In this document: positions 27,228-46,344 of the stretch, in pieces
Layout: each line of letters begins with the position of its first letter
Numbering within the stretch: the first letter of the stretch is position 1
NCBI GenBank assembly: GCA_023935145.1
Contig: CM043698.1
Span: 38,112,001-38,176,000 of the forward strand
Length of the DNA: 64,000 nt
Direction of reading: 5' to 3'
From: Bretschneidera sinensis
Taxonomy: Eukaryota > Streptophyta > Magnoliopsida > Brassicales > Akaniaceae
Made by a program: the position numbers and the translations under genes
Notes under the pieces: model-generated
What the model saw: the letters and a program-made list of their open reading frames with translations, nothing else
Told to the model about the DNA's origin: nothing
The model's database searches: none

Positions 27228-28321
27228 GTTAAAATTTAGATATAATCTTAATTGAGTCTTTGAGATTTTAATTTAAACAATCAAATTTTTAACTTGTTAA
27301 AATCATAACAATTGAGTTACAGACGCATAATACGGTAAAAAAAACTAACAAATAACACATGAAATATCAAAATTGCCCCTAAAGACGAACGACATGCCCC
27401 TAAGTCGACCATGCTTGTCAAGTAAATCGTCCAAATCTCTGGTCAAGTCCCTTTAAAATTGCCGACATCTCTGTTCCAAATCTCCGTGAGAAAAACAATA
27501 TCCTTACGTTATTTACAAGTCATGGACCTGAGTCACAACAACTGAAGTCTAACTACTCTATTAAATCTGGGTACTAAGATCACTGCAAACGAGCAAAGCT
27601 GCGACACTACATATCAACAAAGATCAATTGTTGGCATCATACAACTTGTAGTGTTGTCAAACAAAAAGAAATACCTTATCCATGATAAACTTTAAACAAA
27701 TAAATCCGAAAACCCAAAAAAATCATAGTAAAACATCAAATGATCTAGTAATATTAAACCAAAAAAATGCAATACCTTCTCCTTCAATGGCTATTCGTTC
27801 TCCTCTTTCTTGTCTCACAGCCAACAACTGTAATTAACAATCTATTACAAAATTCAAAACCCAAAACACTTTCAGGAAAAAAAATTAAAAAGAAAACAAA
27901 TTAAAATCACTTGTTTCATCTCCCTAGACATGGCTCCCTATTCTTGATCATCCTCCTCTACGGCTGCTGTGCCGCCTTGTCCATAGGCCCCATCATCAGT
28001 CTCCCTCTCTTCCCCCTCCCTCCACGACTTCCACTGCTAGCGTGAGGCCTTCTCTTTTTGGTTTATTTTTCCTTTGTTATGGTGGCTGTCGAGATTCAGA
28101 GAAGGAGGAAGAGATGGTGAGTTTTTTAGGGCGTTTTGGTACTTAGGGTAATTTTGGTAGTCTTACGTTTTCTGTTAGTTTTTTTCATGACGTCATACGT
28201 ATGCGATCCAATTGTTATGATTTTGATTAGTTAGGGATCTAATTGTTTAAATTGAAATCACGGGAACTCAACTATAATTAGGTCCAAACCTTAATGACAA
28301 AAATTGACATTTATCCTTAAC
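27228..28321. mobile_element. MULE-like element with long imperfect inverted ends
   Basis: The first ~150 bp and the inverse of the last ~170 bp share TTTAAACAAT, AAAATCATAACAATTG, AAAAAAACTAACA and CAAAATTRCCC words in the same order, so the ends form long imperfect terminal inverted repeats. One end carries about 25 bp missing from the other. The interior (27890-28120) is markedly more GC-rich than the ends, which may be captured host DNA. No transposase was seen and the target duplication could not be resolved. Confidence 0.55.
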
Positions 28322-28599
28322 TTAATTACTGAGATATATGAAATAAGTAGCTCATTGTTGGGGTTTAATTAGCTTCAGCTCAAGATTTGGTTTTTAACCC
28401 AATCTGTGATATTGGGGGTTTAAGTGGGCATCTTACAAGTGACATTTGGTTTAGCAAAGCCTCTTTGTGGTGGAAGGGATTTGATCAGTTTTATTAAAAA
28501 AAAAAAAAAATACAAAAAAAAATAAAAAATGAAGGGGACATAAACCTTATATCTGCACAGAAACAAAATAGAAGAACATAATACAAAAGATCTATTTCC

Positions 28600-28770
28600 T
28601 CTACGTAGTTATTTCTTGCTCTGTCTACTTTGAAAGCATTAACACAAGAGGAAACAGGACTTTGCTCGATATGCTATGACCATGCGATGCTAGACTATCT
28701 GCCAAATGATTATTCTCACGAAAAACATACTTAGCAAATTTTTGTGTGATAACAATAAGTGAATGTCACG
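28600..28770 (-). pseudogene. RNase H-like retroelement C-terminal fragment
   Basis: Minus-strand translation gives TQKFAKYVFRENNHLADSLA, then SHG and a short tail to a stop. This is the RExNxxADxLAxxG ending of plant RNase H-like domains linked to non-LTR retrotransposons. The upstream part of the domain is unreadable. Confidence 0.5.
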
Positions 28771-29288
28771 GATAATACAGTGTATATGCCAAGGCACTGC
28801 ACTGTGCAAGACAAGCCTTAGAAAACACCAAAAGACAAGTTAAGAATTAAGAGAGAATCTAGCATTCTATGCTATAGAATACAAACCCTTTAATCATATG
28901 GAACATGGGTTTATTTCTGAGATAAAAAGACATGCTTTGTTCTATCTAACATTGTCTAAGCTAGATCCTTATTTTGTGCATGTGTAAGCACATGTTGACA
29001 ATATGCCTTTTTTGCCTAACGAACTCAAGGTAGATCCCATCATGCCACTTAAAAACTTGAACTAATCTTAGAGCTTTTAGCTTTCCAAAAAAGGTTTAAC
29101 CAACCATTAATTAAGGGTAATCCCAATTTCTTTTGACTTCTTAGTGGCCCCTAGTGCCTTATAGCAGCAGGTGTTCAGCAGTTGCTTTTCTTCTCTAGCT
29201 AGTCTTGCAAATGGAAATGGGGTTAATTAAAATTTGGAGCTTGAATATGGATTCAAGAATGAAGCTTTGATAATTTTGTAACTATTAA
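28771..29288. other. intergenic DNA, nothing recognised
   Basis: No gene or complete element seen between the RNase H relic and the Harbinger-like element. Confidence 0.4.
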
Positions 29289-29993
29289 GGGTGCGTTTGA
29301 GAAAATTTTTACCCACAGAAAAAGCTTTGATAGGAATAGATTTTATTGTTTTTCTTAAAATGATTGTTTGGCAAAATTTTACTATTATAATTTTTTCAAA
29401 AATAATTGTTAGGAAAAGTTAAAAATCTCATTTTTTTAGAAGCAAAGGGGAAGTTTTTAAAATGTGCTTAATCGGATAACTTCTAAAGTTTTAATGAATT
29501 TTATGTAAAACCGAAATTACTTTTACCACATTTCACTAATTTTTTCTTGTATATTCAAATTATTTAAACCCTTAATTCTTATTTCTCTTTATTTAAACAA
29601 CGAGTTTGGTCATGAAAATGATTGTTGGAAGAAGCAGCAAAAAAAAACAAAGATCGTAAATACTTTTTATTTTATTATTAAATAATAAATGATTTTATTA
29701 ATATAAAGTTACTGATTATTATTAGATAATGAATAATTTTTTTGTTGTTAATAAATGATATCTCTTTAGTTAAAAAAATAAATCATTAAAATTGTATATT
29801 TTTAAACCATATCTATTTTAATAATTTTACAGTTTTATAACACTATTAAAATTACAATTATCAAACATTATTATTGATCACAACACTTTCCCAAACACTA
29901 GACCGAGTTTTTAACAACAAACATTTCTTACATCTCTTTTGTACCATCACTTTTGACAAACGCCACTGCAGCACAGCACTTCCCAACATACCC
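29289..29993. mobile_element. PIF/Harbinger-type (Tourist-like) element
   Basis: The unit starts GGGTGCGTTTGAGAAAA and ends CAACATACCC, with TAA on both sides (29286-29288 and 29994-29996), the target preference of PIF/Harbinger elements. The 705-bp length and lack of coding sequence mark it as non-autonomous. Confidence 0.65.
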
Positions 29994-29996
29994 TAA

Positions 29997-32131
29997 ATAT
30001 GTCTCAACATGATATCTTTGTTGCTTTTGCATCTGTCCACAAGTTACTACAGCTACCAATTCTAGTTGTCAGACCAGCCATAACCTCTAGATAGCACGAT
30101 TAAACGTATTGGACTGTGGTCCTATTTACTGGTCCACACTGTCTCTTAGGCTTAGCTAGCAAAATTTCTCTTTCATGAGCCACAGGTCTTTTATCTTCTA
30201 AGCAGTAAATCCTAATTTATGAATTTCAAGAATATTAGTGTGTTTGGTTTTAGAATAATGTTTTTTGTTTTCATTTTCACATGTAATATATATAAATTAA
30301 AGTGCATTTGACATTTAAAAACTAAAAAAGGTTATCAGAAAATGAAAATGAAAGCAGGTGATTGTCGAATTGTTATAAACATGTTATTTTTTAAGTAACT
30401 GAAAATTAATCCTAATGAGTTAATGACAGCCCAGAAGAGCAAGAAAAAGAAAAACAGAAAGGGGGACAACCATGTGGAGTCTGTAGAAGGAATAGATGAT
30501 AGTTGGGACCCGATGATAACCTAAAACGTCCTTTCTCTCTTAACTTTTCAAGGACCATACTCTCTTTTCTGTAGTATACTAAATTTGATTACGAAAAAAG
30601 TTCATTTGATGTATTTGTCTTGTGGAATACTATCAAAGACAAGTAAGCAATTTTAATGTGTGACAAAAACCATTTTGAACAAAGAAATTCGATCCTATCA
30701 CAGGTTTGGAATAGTCAAATCCTTTTTATATATACAAATCATTTTGGATATATTATTATACAGGAGGAAAAATCAATAGGCCTTTATGAGGCATAGTTAA
30801 TGCTGTTTGTACAGAACATTAATGAATCACAAGCATCACCAGACGTATATGTGGGGGGTGTAAATGGTCCCTGTTCATTAAAATCCTTAAGAGGGAAAAT
30901 ATGAGACTTTAAAACTGGGTTGAGTAAAAATATGGTAAATCATGTTGTCAAGATACAGTTTCTTGATTATGGTTAGGGCATGTGTGCCTGTGGCTTTAGC
31001 TTTCAAGCTTGTTATAGATATCTTTCTTGCAAGGTCATAGTTTCCTGTTGATTTAAGTGTCTGAATTCAGAAAACTACTGGTTTTGTAGAATCTGTTTTC
31101 TGATAAAAGACCAAGTATGTCTAGTGCCAGAGGAGTAAATTCTACAGCCAGAGAGGGTCCATAAACTCAGACAATAAATGGAACTTATGTAGTGTAGTGG
31201 ACCAAACATGTTTATTAGACTAAATGGGTTTGGTCAGATGAAGACTAAGCATGTTTTTAAGCAGTCTTATTCCAGGCTTAGCAACTTGTAAGATAGTACA
31301 TTTGACCTGTTGCACACATAGCTGTGAAATTGAAACTGTGAAGTCAAAAACTTGTGTGCTCTCTGATGCATTAATCAGCCCCAAACTACAACAGAAACAT
31401 ACTTAAGTAACAATGCTACCCTTGTGGCATAAAGGGTAGTCTTAAATTTTGAGTTTTTAGTTTAGAAAAATCTTCTAATGCAAGGACAGGTCTTTGATCT
31501 CCCCATTTGCAATTCAAACTTTTAACTTCAACCATAAAGACAGGTACATTTTGTTTTTTTAAAGGCTATTCTATTTGACATAAACTAATGAGTTTATCAT
31601 TGAGAGAAAAGAGGCAAAAATCACTTAGTTTGGCGATGTTGAAGATTTAAATTTGCTTAAATCCTTCCCTAAAAATCAATGTATTTCAGTGTCTCACGAG
31701 TTGTGTTGACCAAGTTTACTGTGTGCATAACAGTATACTAGCTGGAAGATGGGGGCCTCCACTTGTTTATCACCATGAAATTTGGCAAGAATTGGGGGAT
31801 GCATACAAAACATAACAGGTTAATTTATTAACAAACGGCAGAGAGGTTTAAATGTAGACAGATCAAAGTAAGCACCAAAGACCACTTCCATTATAGTCTA
31901 ATGTAGATGGTTTTAATTAATTAAGATGAGGTGCATGTGATTGTGACATATCTTTCACTTTTTGCAATCCACATCTTCGAAGGATAAATGGGCCTACCCT
32001 AATTGCTTTCTTCACAGGGAAAATCCCCATTAGAAAAAGGGAAAGAGGAAAAGGAAGGCAGCAAAGAGAAAAGTATACAGAATAAGAAAAAAAAATTCAT
32101 ATAGTAATAAGAAGAAGATAGGGAGGAGGTG
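29997..32131. other. intergenic and upstream region of the BLT-like gene
   Basis: No exon or full transposon recognised. The last few hundred bases should hold the promoter and leader of the BLT-like gene. Confidence 0.4.
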
Positions 32132-33172
32132 ATGATGATGATGATCAGTAGCCCAGATAATCCTAACACTGAAACAGTTTCTCAAGAAACAATCACCACC
32201 ACCACTTGTGCAAGCTGGAAACTTTATGAGAATCCATTTTATTATCCACAACATCATCAACACACACAACAACAACAACAACAACAATGCCATAGTAGCA
32301 ATAAACATCTTCACCATCTACACCTCCCTCCCTCAGCTCATAAGATCGCGGCTTCTTTCTGGGATCTAACCTTCTTCAGGACAATTATGGAGTCTGAGTT
32401 CGATATTGCTCGAGCCCAGATCATTGAATTGAAGGCTGAGCTCGAATATGAACGTAGGGCGCGTAAAAAGGTAGAGTCCATGAATAAAAGATTGGCTAAA
32501 GAACTAGCAGAGGAGAGAAGAGGAAGAGAAGCAATGGAGAGAGTATGTGAAGAGCTTGCCAGAGAGGTGTCATCGGATAAAACTGAGATTGATCGGATGA
32601 AGAGAGAGATTGAGGAGGAGCGAAAGATGCTGCGAATGGCAGAGGTGTTAAGGGAAGAGAGAGTTCAGATGAAGCTCGTTGAGGCAAAGCTTTTCTTCGA
32701 GGAAAAACTGTTAGAATTGGAGGAAACTAAGCGGACGCATACTGGTTCTTCAGATCCCAAGATGGAACAGAACAACCGAGAAATTGATAAAGCGCCGGGA
32801 CTTGCAAGAGTTTCTAGTTCTTCTGCTTCTAATTTATCAGGAAAATTTGCCAGGTTGGTTTTGAGAGAGCAAACTTGTAATGATAATAATAATAAGAGTA
32901 ACGCTGATTCAAGAGAACCAACAAGGGTGATTTTGACAGAGAATAGTGGCCATATTTCATCGATGGCAATACAGAGGAGAGCATCATCAGAGCCTGAAAA
33001 TCCTCACATAAAGAGAGGGATCAAAGGGTTCATCGAATTTCCTCGAGTCGTTCGAGCAATTGGATCAAAGAGTAGGCATTGGGGTACCAAGCTGGAATGT
33101 CAAAAGGCTCAGTTGAGGATTCTGCTCAAACAGAAGAGTCCAATCCGATCCAATGGTCTCATTATGAGTTGA
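32132..33172 (+). CDS. BLT: BRANCHLESS TRICHOME-like coiled-coil protein
   Basis: An intronless gene of 346 residues. Translation starts at the first of four tandem ATG codons at 32132. The family blocks SWKLYENPFY (about 29-38) and HKIAASFWDLTFF (about 70-82) are present. A long Glu/Arg/Lys-rich coiled coil follows at about 88-205 (ELKAELEYERRARKKVE, EEERKMLRMAEVLREERVQM), then a low-complexity region and a conserved basic end (IKRGIKGFIEFPRVVR). In Arabidopsis BLT controls trichome branching and links the cell-shape machinery with cell-cycle proteins. Here the N-terminal linker contains a CAA-repeat-encoded Gln run in a His-rich context, which should be length-polymorphic. The same block occurs in a small family, so orthology to BLT itself is inferred. 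Confidence 0.85.
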   Translation: MMMMISSPDNPNTETVSQETITTTTCASWKLYENPFYYPQHHQHTQQQQQQQCHSSNKHLHHLHLPPSAHKIAASFWDLTFFRTIMESEFDIARAQIIELKAELEYERRARKKVESMNKRLAKELAEERRGREAMERVCEELAREVSSDKTEIDRMKREIEEERKMLRMAEVLREERVQMKLVEAKLFFEEKLLELEETKRTHTGSSDPKMEQNNREIDKAPGLARVSSSSASNLSGKFARLVLREQTCNDNNNKSNADSREPTRVILTENSGHISSMAIQRRASSEPENPHIKRGIKGFIEFPRVVRAIGSKSRHWGTKLECQKAQLRILLKQKSPIRSNGLIMS

Positions 33173-34890
33173 TTAAATATATCATTTCACAGCTTGTTCA
33201 CATCTCTTGTGTCTTTGATTAATTTTGTTCTCTCTTGGGCTTTTTTCTTTTCTTGTTGATTTGCTTCTGCAATTTGATTTAGTACTAATTACCTCAAATT
33301 TCTTCTTCTTTGGAAGATCATAAGAAAATATGTTTTGGGTTTGTAATTGTTGTAAGAGAGTTACTGTATTGTAAATAAGATTTTATGCTCATGAATATTA
33401 CTTTAGGCTTTGAAATCAGAAAAGTGTTGCTTTGGATCTTAGCAAGTGCTTGAAGATGTAAAATTTTTATTCCAAGATCTGATAACAAAAGCTAATCTTT
33501 TGAGCTTTGAAAACATTTGCACATGCTTACTTTTATTGCAAATTAAGTTTTATGGATATTGACATAGATAAAAGTATTTTAACATATTTTAGGAGACTAG
33601 TGATAAATTAAAGAAAGGGAATGCTATAATCGCTCTTGAATTGGCTAAAGCCAAAGAAAAATTTGTCTTCTAGGCAAAAATTTGACACTAGCAATCAATA
33701 TTTTTGTGTCTAGATAGCTAAATAAGCCGTGTATATAAGCTGCCCATTAAAGAATCATGGGAGATTATAGAGGCACTAAAATTGTTGATTCAAGTAGAGA
33801 GAAATTAGTTAAGAAGTCACTTTCCAGCTCTTTAGATGCAGCACAGACAGCAAAAGGCAAGAATGCTCATGGTTAGGTAGCCTCAGCCCTCAAGTAACAA
33901 TGATGTCAAAATCTTGATAATCATTTTGAACTGATTTTTTATATAATTGTGAAATTATTCAGACAGAAGAACCAATCCTGTGAATTAAGATTAGAGCTCT
34001 GCCCACCAATGTACAAAGTTTTTTCTTACAATTTTCGTACTTGTAAACTGATAACACTTTCTTTTTCTTTTTCTTGTATAATGGATTTGGATAATTTAAG
34101 ATGTCCAGTTTATATTATACTTGACTTGTTTATCTTTCTTTTTTTATTGTATTTTTTTTTTTTTGAAGTTTCAGCTACACGTCAAAGAGAAATTCATGTG
34201 CTGGATTGTTACTATGGTTCAAGCAAGTTCCAAACCACTCCCAGGGTTTTGTGACTCTAACACCAGCTGCAGACCTTGCTCAGGCGGTCACGTGAATCTC
34301 CCATCTCTTTTGTTGTAACCGAGATACAATTTCCGTGTTCTCTATGTTGAGATTTTCTTTTTAAAATTCATCAATTCAAATTTTTTTTAAAAAAACATAA
34401 TCAATATAAAAATAGATCAATTGAAAACATTTATGAAAAAAGTGAGATTTTAAATTTTAGCTCAATGATTATTTGTTATTACTCGAGCTTTTTTATAATT
34501 ACAACTCGAGCTTTATAACGGTCATATAATCAAAATATGTTGACTGTTTTTGTTATACGCTTTTCATTACTCTTTAAAGCTAGTAATATTCAATTTTATA
34601 TGGCGTCAACATCATTGTAAAACCATTAATCTCTGTATTTAACTTGAAATATGCTTCACTTCATCTTATTTAAGATCACAAAAGAGCAAATTTGAGAAGA
34701 TTTATTTAGCATGAGAGAAAAAATAGTGAAAAAAAAGCTTAGAGGGAATAAAAATGGGTAGAATGCTTTTATTTAGTAAGCCAGAAAATCGTGAGGAAAT
34801 AAAACTAAGGTAAAAAATGTTTTTCTTTAACATGAACAAATCGCAATATCAAATTGCGGGGATAGTGTAAAAATATAAAAGAATAATTGA
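33173..34890. other. 3' region of the BLT-like gene and intergenic DNA
   Basis: Probable 3' untranslated sequence, then unassigned AT-rich DNA. A Cys-containing stretch near 34230-34315 was examined and not assigned. Confidence 0.4.
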
Positions 34891-34898
34891 ATTATTTT

Positions 34899-35974
34899 TA
34901 GGGGTGGTAATTTGGGTTGGTGGGTCGTATTCGTGTTGTGTTGAAGTTGGGTATAACACTAAATGGGTCGACACGAATACGATTATTAATCGTGTCAAGA
35001 AAACTCAACACGAACACGACACGATTATTAAACGAATAACACGACACGACACGCTTAACCCGTTTAATAAATGGGTTGTGTTCGACACGACATGACACAC
35101 ATAATCCGTTTAATAAACGAGTGACCCCACACAACAACACGACACGCCTAAATTTTTATAATCTGGCACGACACGACACGATTAACCCAATTTGATTCTC
35201 TGGTCTACTTTTTAAAACTGGTTGCCGTTCAATTACCAGCACCAGAGACTGGTGCTCTGCTTTCTCTTATTTTTCTTGACTGTCACAGGACAACAGATAT
35301 TAACTGTCATTTTTCTTGACTTTCACAGCTCATTTTTGCCATTAATCCTACAGTTTTGTTAATGGGTCTTTATTCAAAAGGCTGCTCTATTGTCCCTTTA
35401 AAAAAAATCTCCGTTGTCCTGTGAAAATGCTGATGCTGATGCAGATGCTCCTCTATAGTCCCTTTAAAAAAATCTCTGTTGTCTTAGAGATATGTGGAGA
35501 TTGAAGTGGCGCACAAGGAAAGAGAGAAAATATAAGAGATGCAAAGATTTACCTTGAACTGGAGAAAGCCTGCTGGGATTGAGCTTTGAGAGAGGCAGGG
35601 AGTTAGCCAGTTAGGGTTCGTGTAAGGGTTAGGTTAATGAAGTCTAGAGTGAAGAGTGAAGAGTAAAGTGAGGCAGCTGAGTGTTAATGAATTTAGGGTT
35701 TATTTATATATATACTAAGTTTTTTTTTTTTAATTTAATATATAATTTTTTTAAAAATGGATTATAAACAGATCGTGGGTCATAATCGTGTCAACACGAC
35801 CCATCAACCCGCGACTTATTAATCGTGTCATTTCGGGTTGGTGAGTCAACCCGCGACACGACACGATTATTCCGTGTCATAATCGTGTCGACACGATTAC
35901 GACACGAACCCAATTACACTTAACACTAACACGCTTTATTTCGTGTCGTGTCGTATTCAAAATTACCACCCCTA
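34899..35974. mobile_element. non-autonomous hAT-type element with captured filler
   Basis: The termini TAGGGGTGGTAAT and ATTACCACCCCTA are perfect 13-bp inverses. The flanking octamers ATTATTTT (34891-34898) and GTTATTTT (35975-35982) match at 7 of 8 positions. The two subterminal zones (34915-35185 and 35765-35960) are dense in ACACGACACGA words and their inverse. The middle holds sequence that recurs outside the element at 51001-51440, plus a stretch with the look of a gene leader. No transposase is encoded. Confidence 0.85.
35187..35400. repeat. blocks shared with 51001-51440, in changed order
   Basis: Blocks AACCCAATTTGATTCTCTG, ACCAGCACCAGAGACTGGTG and CTGTCATTTTTCTTGACTTT (followed by about 60 further similar bases) occur both here and between the IQD and glutaredoxin genes. 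The piece GTTGCCGTTCAATT lies before the ACCAGCACC block here but after it in the other copy. An internal duplication CTATWGTCCCTTTAAAAAAA recurs 67 bp on (35386 and 35453). Confidence 0.8.
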
Positions 35975-36189
35975 GTTATTTTTCATTAAATTAATTTTTT
36001 TTGGATAATTAATAACTCAATTATTCTTATTAGATGGAAAAATAAAAAATAAGAGAACAAGAAAAATATATTATCATTTTACTAATTAATCCAACGTCTA
36101 ATCTTTCAAATTATCATTATGAACAGTGTAATGATAACAATGAAACTATATTTTTTTCTTCTAACTAAGGAGCAGCTCCATTAGCTATT

Positions 36190-36677
36190 GTGAATGCTCT
36201 AGTCCCCTCTACTAGATCTAGGATCTTTTCATTCTGTTATTGCCTTGTTCACAACAAAACTAAAATCTGTCTGTTCTTGAAACAAATGTCTTGCTTTATA
36301 AGATAACCAATTTGATTATCACTCATACTTTCTTTAGTAAATCTTTTTCTATATCTTTCAGACCATAAATGATACTCTGAAGCTGCAAACATTGCTTTGC
36401 ACATAGTTAGCAACATCATTCCCTTTTCCATTTATTAATCATCCATTGAACTTTATAACCCAAATCCTCATCATTCTCACTAATTCTTCATGTTGGCAAC
36501 ATAACGTTCCAAACTCTTATACTATATGCACTATCAAAGAAAATATGAGGGGTATCTTTAGTTAGGGCTTGACAAAAATACTTCAGCTGTCTGAAGCACT
36601 CCAATCTTCATTAGGAAACTCGAGGTTTTCAATCCGTTCTTCATTGCTAACAAGTTGGTAAAAACATGCCTTAAAAT
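36190..36677 (-). pseudogene. LINE-type (non-LTR) retrotransposon fragment, zf-RVT region
   Basis: Minus-strand frames contain KACFYQLVSNEERIENLEFP, then PHIFFDSAYSIRVWN and MCKAMFAASEYHLWSERYRKR. This is the order of the zinc-binding region that follows plant non-LTR reverse transcriptases (exxxHLFFxCxxSxxVWxxL ... ATxxxxIYxLWxERNxRxF). It has several stops. The sequence continues, in protein order, on the far side of the hAT element at 37759. Confidence 0.6.
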
Positions 36678-37750
36678 TAGAGGTGAGCACGGTTCGATTT
36701 GGGTTAGGTTGGTTTAAAAATTTCACCCAACCCAATTATAGCGAGTTGGAAAAATTTCAGTCCAATTCAACCCATTAATCCATCCAATCCCAACCCATTC
36801 AAATCGATTTGGGTCATTGGTTTAGTATTTTTTTTACTTAAAAAGTAATGCAAACATATTACGTATGAAAAAATATTTTACTACAATTATTCATCATTCA
36901 TTATATACAAAATCAAATCTATACATTAATTTATTAAATCTTACAAACCATCATTTGCAAATTTAGTACCTTAAATCACTTCACACAAAATTCAAACAAT
37001 CTTAATTTAATACAAGTCATACAAAAGTAAATAGAAACTAGATTTTAAATGAGTTTGATCAATCAAAATTTTCAAAACTTTAACACTAGTATAGACTTGG
37101 TCTTAAAATCTCTATAACCAAGTTTCATCATACAAAAAATATAAAGTGAATGAACATAAGATAAGTAAATCAATTTAACAAGATTTTGAAAAGCATATTG
37201 AAAGTTCAAAAGAAATAATTTCATGAAAATAAAAAGGTCTTCTTCAACTAAAAAGTATTAAAAGGAAACATACTCATCACATATTTAAATTTCAATTGAT
37301 ATTTTTATGGAAATTATCATTTTTTGTTGGAGAATTTCTAAGAAAAAAAATAAAAAAAATGATATATATATATATATATATACACACAAAAAAAAAAAAA
37401 CATATACGAAATATATATTGCAATGCAAACTAACTTATCAAAATATGAATGCAGTCTATTAAATATATACACAAAATATATATTGCAATTCAACCTAACT
37501 TAACAAAATATGAATGTAGTATATCAATCTTTAAAATAAGTATATTTTAAATATATTTATATAAATATAATTATATAATGATCGGGTTATTGGTTTGGGT
37601 CAGGTTATTTTAACCCGTGACCCAACCCAACTCACCGGGTTTAAAAATTTCTTAACTCAAACCCAACCCAATTTTTGAAAACATCAACCCAACTTATTAC
37701 ATTGGTTTAAGTCGAGTTCGTGGACCCACCTGTTTTCATATTCATCCCTA
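36678..37750. mobile_element. non-autonomous hAT-type element with perfect 8-bp TSD
   Basis: CTTAAAAT flanks both ends (36670-36677 and 37751-37758). The termini TAGAGGTGAGCA and TATTCATCCCTA are imperfect inverses. The subterminal zones carry AACCCAACCCAA and GGGTTGGGTT-like repeats instead of the ACACGACACG words of the other hAT elements here. The AT-rich core encodes nothing. The element sits inside the LINE fragment. Confidence 0.85.
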
Positions 37751-37758
37751 CTTAAAAT

Positions 37759-37880
37759 AGTCCATATTCTACGTAACCTTATCTGATTGAGAAATATCAT
37801 GATTACTAACCTTCTTATTGTGGTCTCAAAACTCTTGGACATTCTCATTTATATCCCGAGGAAACATACAACCAAAATTA
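37759..37880 (-). pseudogene. upstream part of the LINE fragment split by the hAT element
   Basis: Minus-strand translation in broken frames includes SWDLRPQ-like and SNHDISQSDKVT-like sequence. This leads directly into the KACFYQLVSN block on the other side of the hAT insertion once one copy of the target duplication is set aside. Confidence 0.4.
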
Positions 37881-38280
37881 GTCATAATATCAACAACATT
37901 AATATACTTAAAAGGAAAAAAGTTTTTTTTCTTTTTACCTTTTTCATCATAATATCTTAGTTTTATGTTCTCTTGTTTTTCTCACATGTACACTTTGAGT
38001 CAGTAAAACGAAAATTCATTCATATTTTGTTTGCAATATGATCTTTTCTGGAGATTTTTTCTATTAAAACATATTTTTTCACTATACTCATCACTTTTTA
38101 ATTATTATTATTGATAAAAATCAATACTAGTTGCCAATAATATTTAATATTTTTATTCTTAATTTGAGAATCGTATATTTTAATAGACGAAATCACGAAA
38201 AATGATTGCATTGCAGGCAAAGTGTGATGGTGTGGGATTCAATTTTTTTCCCTTTTATGATTAAATTATAGCCAACTCTA
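37881..38280. other. AT-rich spacer upstream of TRM5
   Basis: Nothing recognised apart from a probable continuation of the LINE relic at its left end. Confidence 0.35.
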
Positions 38281-38822
38281 AATTTAAGGTACTCAACCTC
38301 CCCGCTGCTCGAGGGCTTGGTTCTCAGCCTCTCCGTCACTTGAATATGGTTTTAGTTTAGAACAACAACGTAATCACAGATTGGATTCGCGTTCGTCTCC
38401 ATTGATGGGCCGATTTCGGCACCTAGGTCTGAAGACTCTGAACAACTACGCAGTCTACATTGCGACGCCATAGTGCTAAAACGACATCGCTGAAAGCAAA
38501 ACCAAGAGCTCTGTAATTTGACTAGTTGATAAACCCTAGCGCCGACGACATTGCTTCTCTCAACACTCACAGTTCGTCGTTTATCCACTGCAATAGTAGT
38601 CACTGCTAGAGGGGCTTTCTTCAAGGTCCATTTTCAACCTATAAGCCCTATTTTGCTTAGCATTTGAGTATTCAAAACATATGCTTTTATTTGTTTTCAT
38701 TTATGTCGTTAATTATTGATATTGATATTGATATTTCAATTCGTTTATACTTTCTTTACTTTCTATTAATTCGTTTAATCTAATTACAGGTAAGAGCTGT
38801 TGCGCTCTTTAAAAAATTTGCG

Positions 38823-46344
<7,522 letters not shown>

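Noticed and set aside
34180..34320. Cys-rich stretch resembling the tail of an EPIDERMAL PATTERNING FACTOR-like peptide
   Set aside because: Only a loose C...C.PC...HV.LP spacing is seen, split over two frames with no signal peptide or upstream exon.
38352..38624. 90-codon minus-strand frame
   Set aside because: It overlaps the probable 5' untranslated exon of TRM5 and has no family resemblance.
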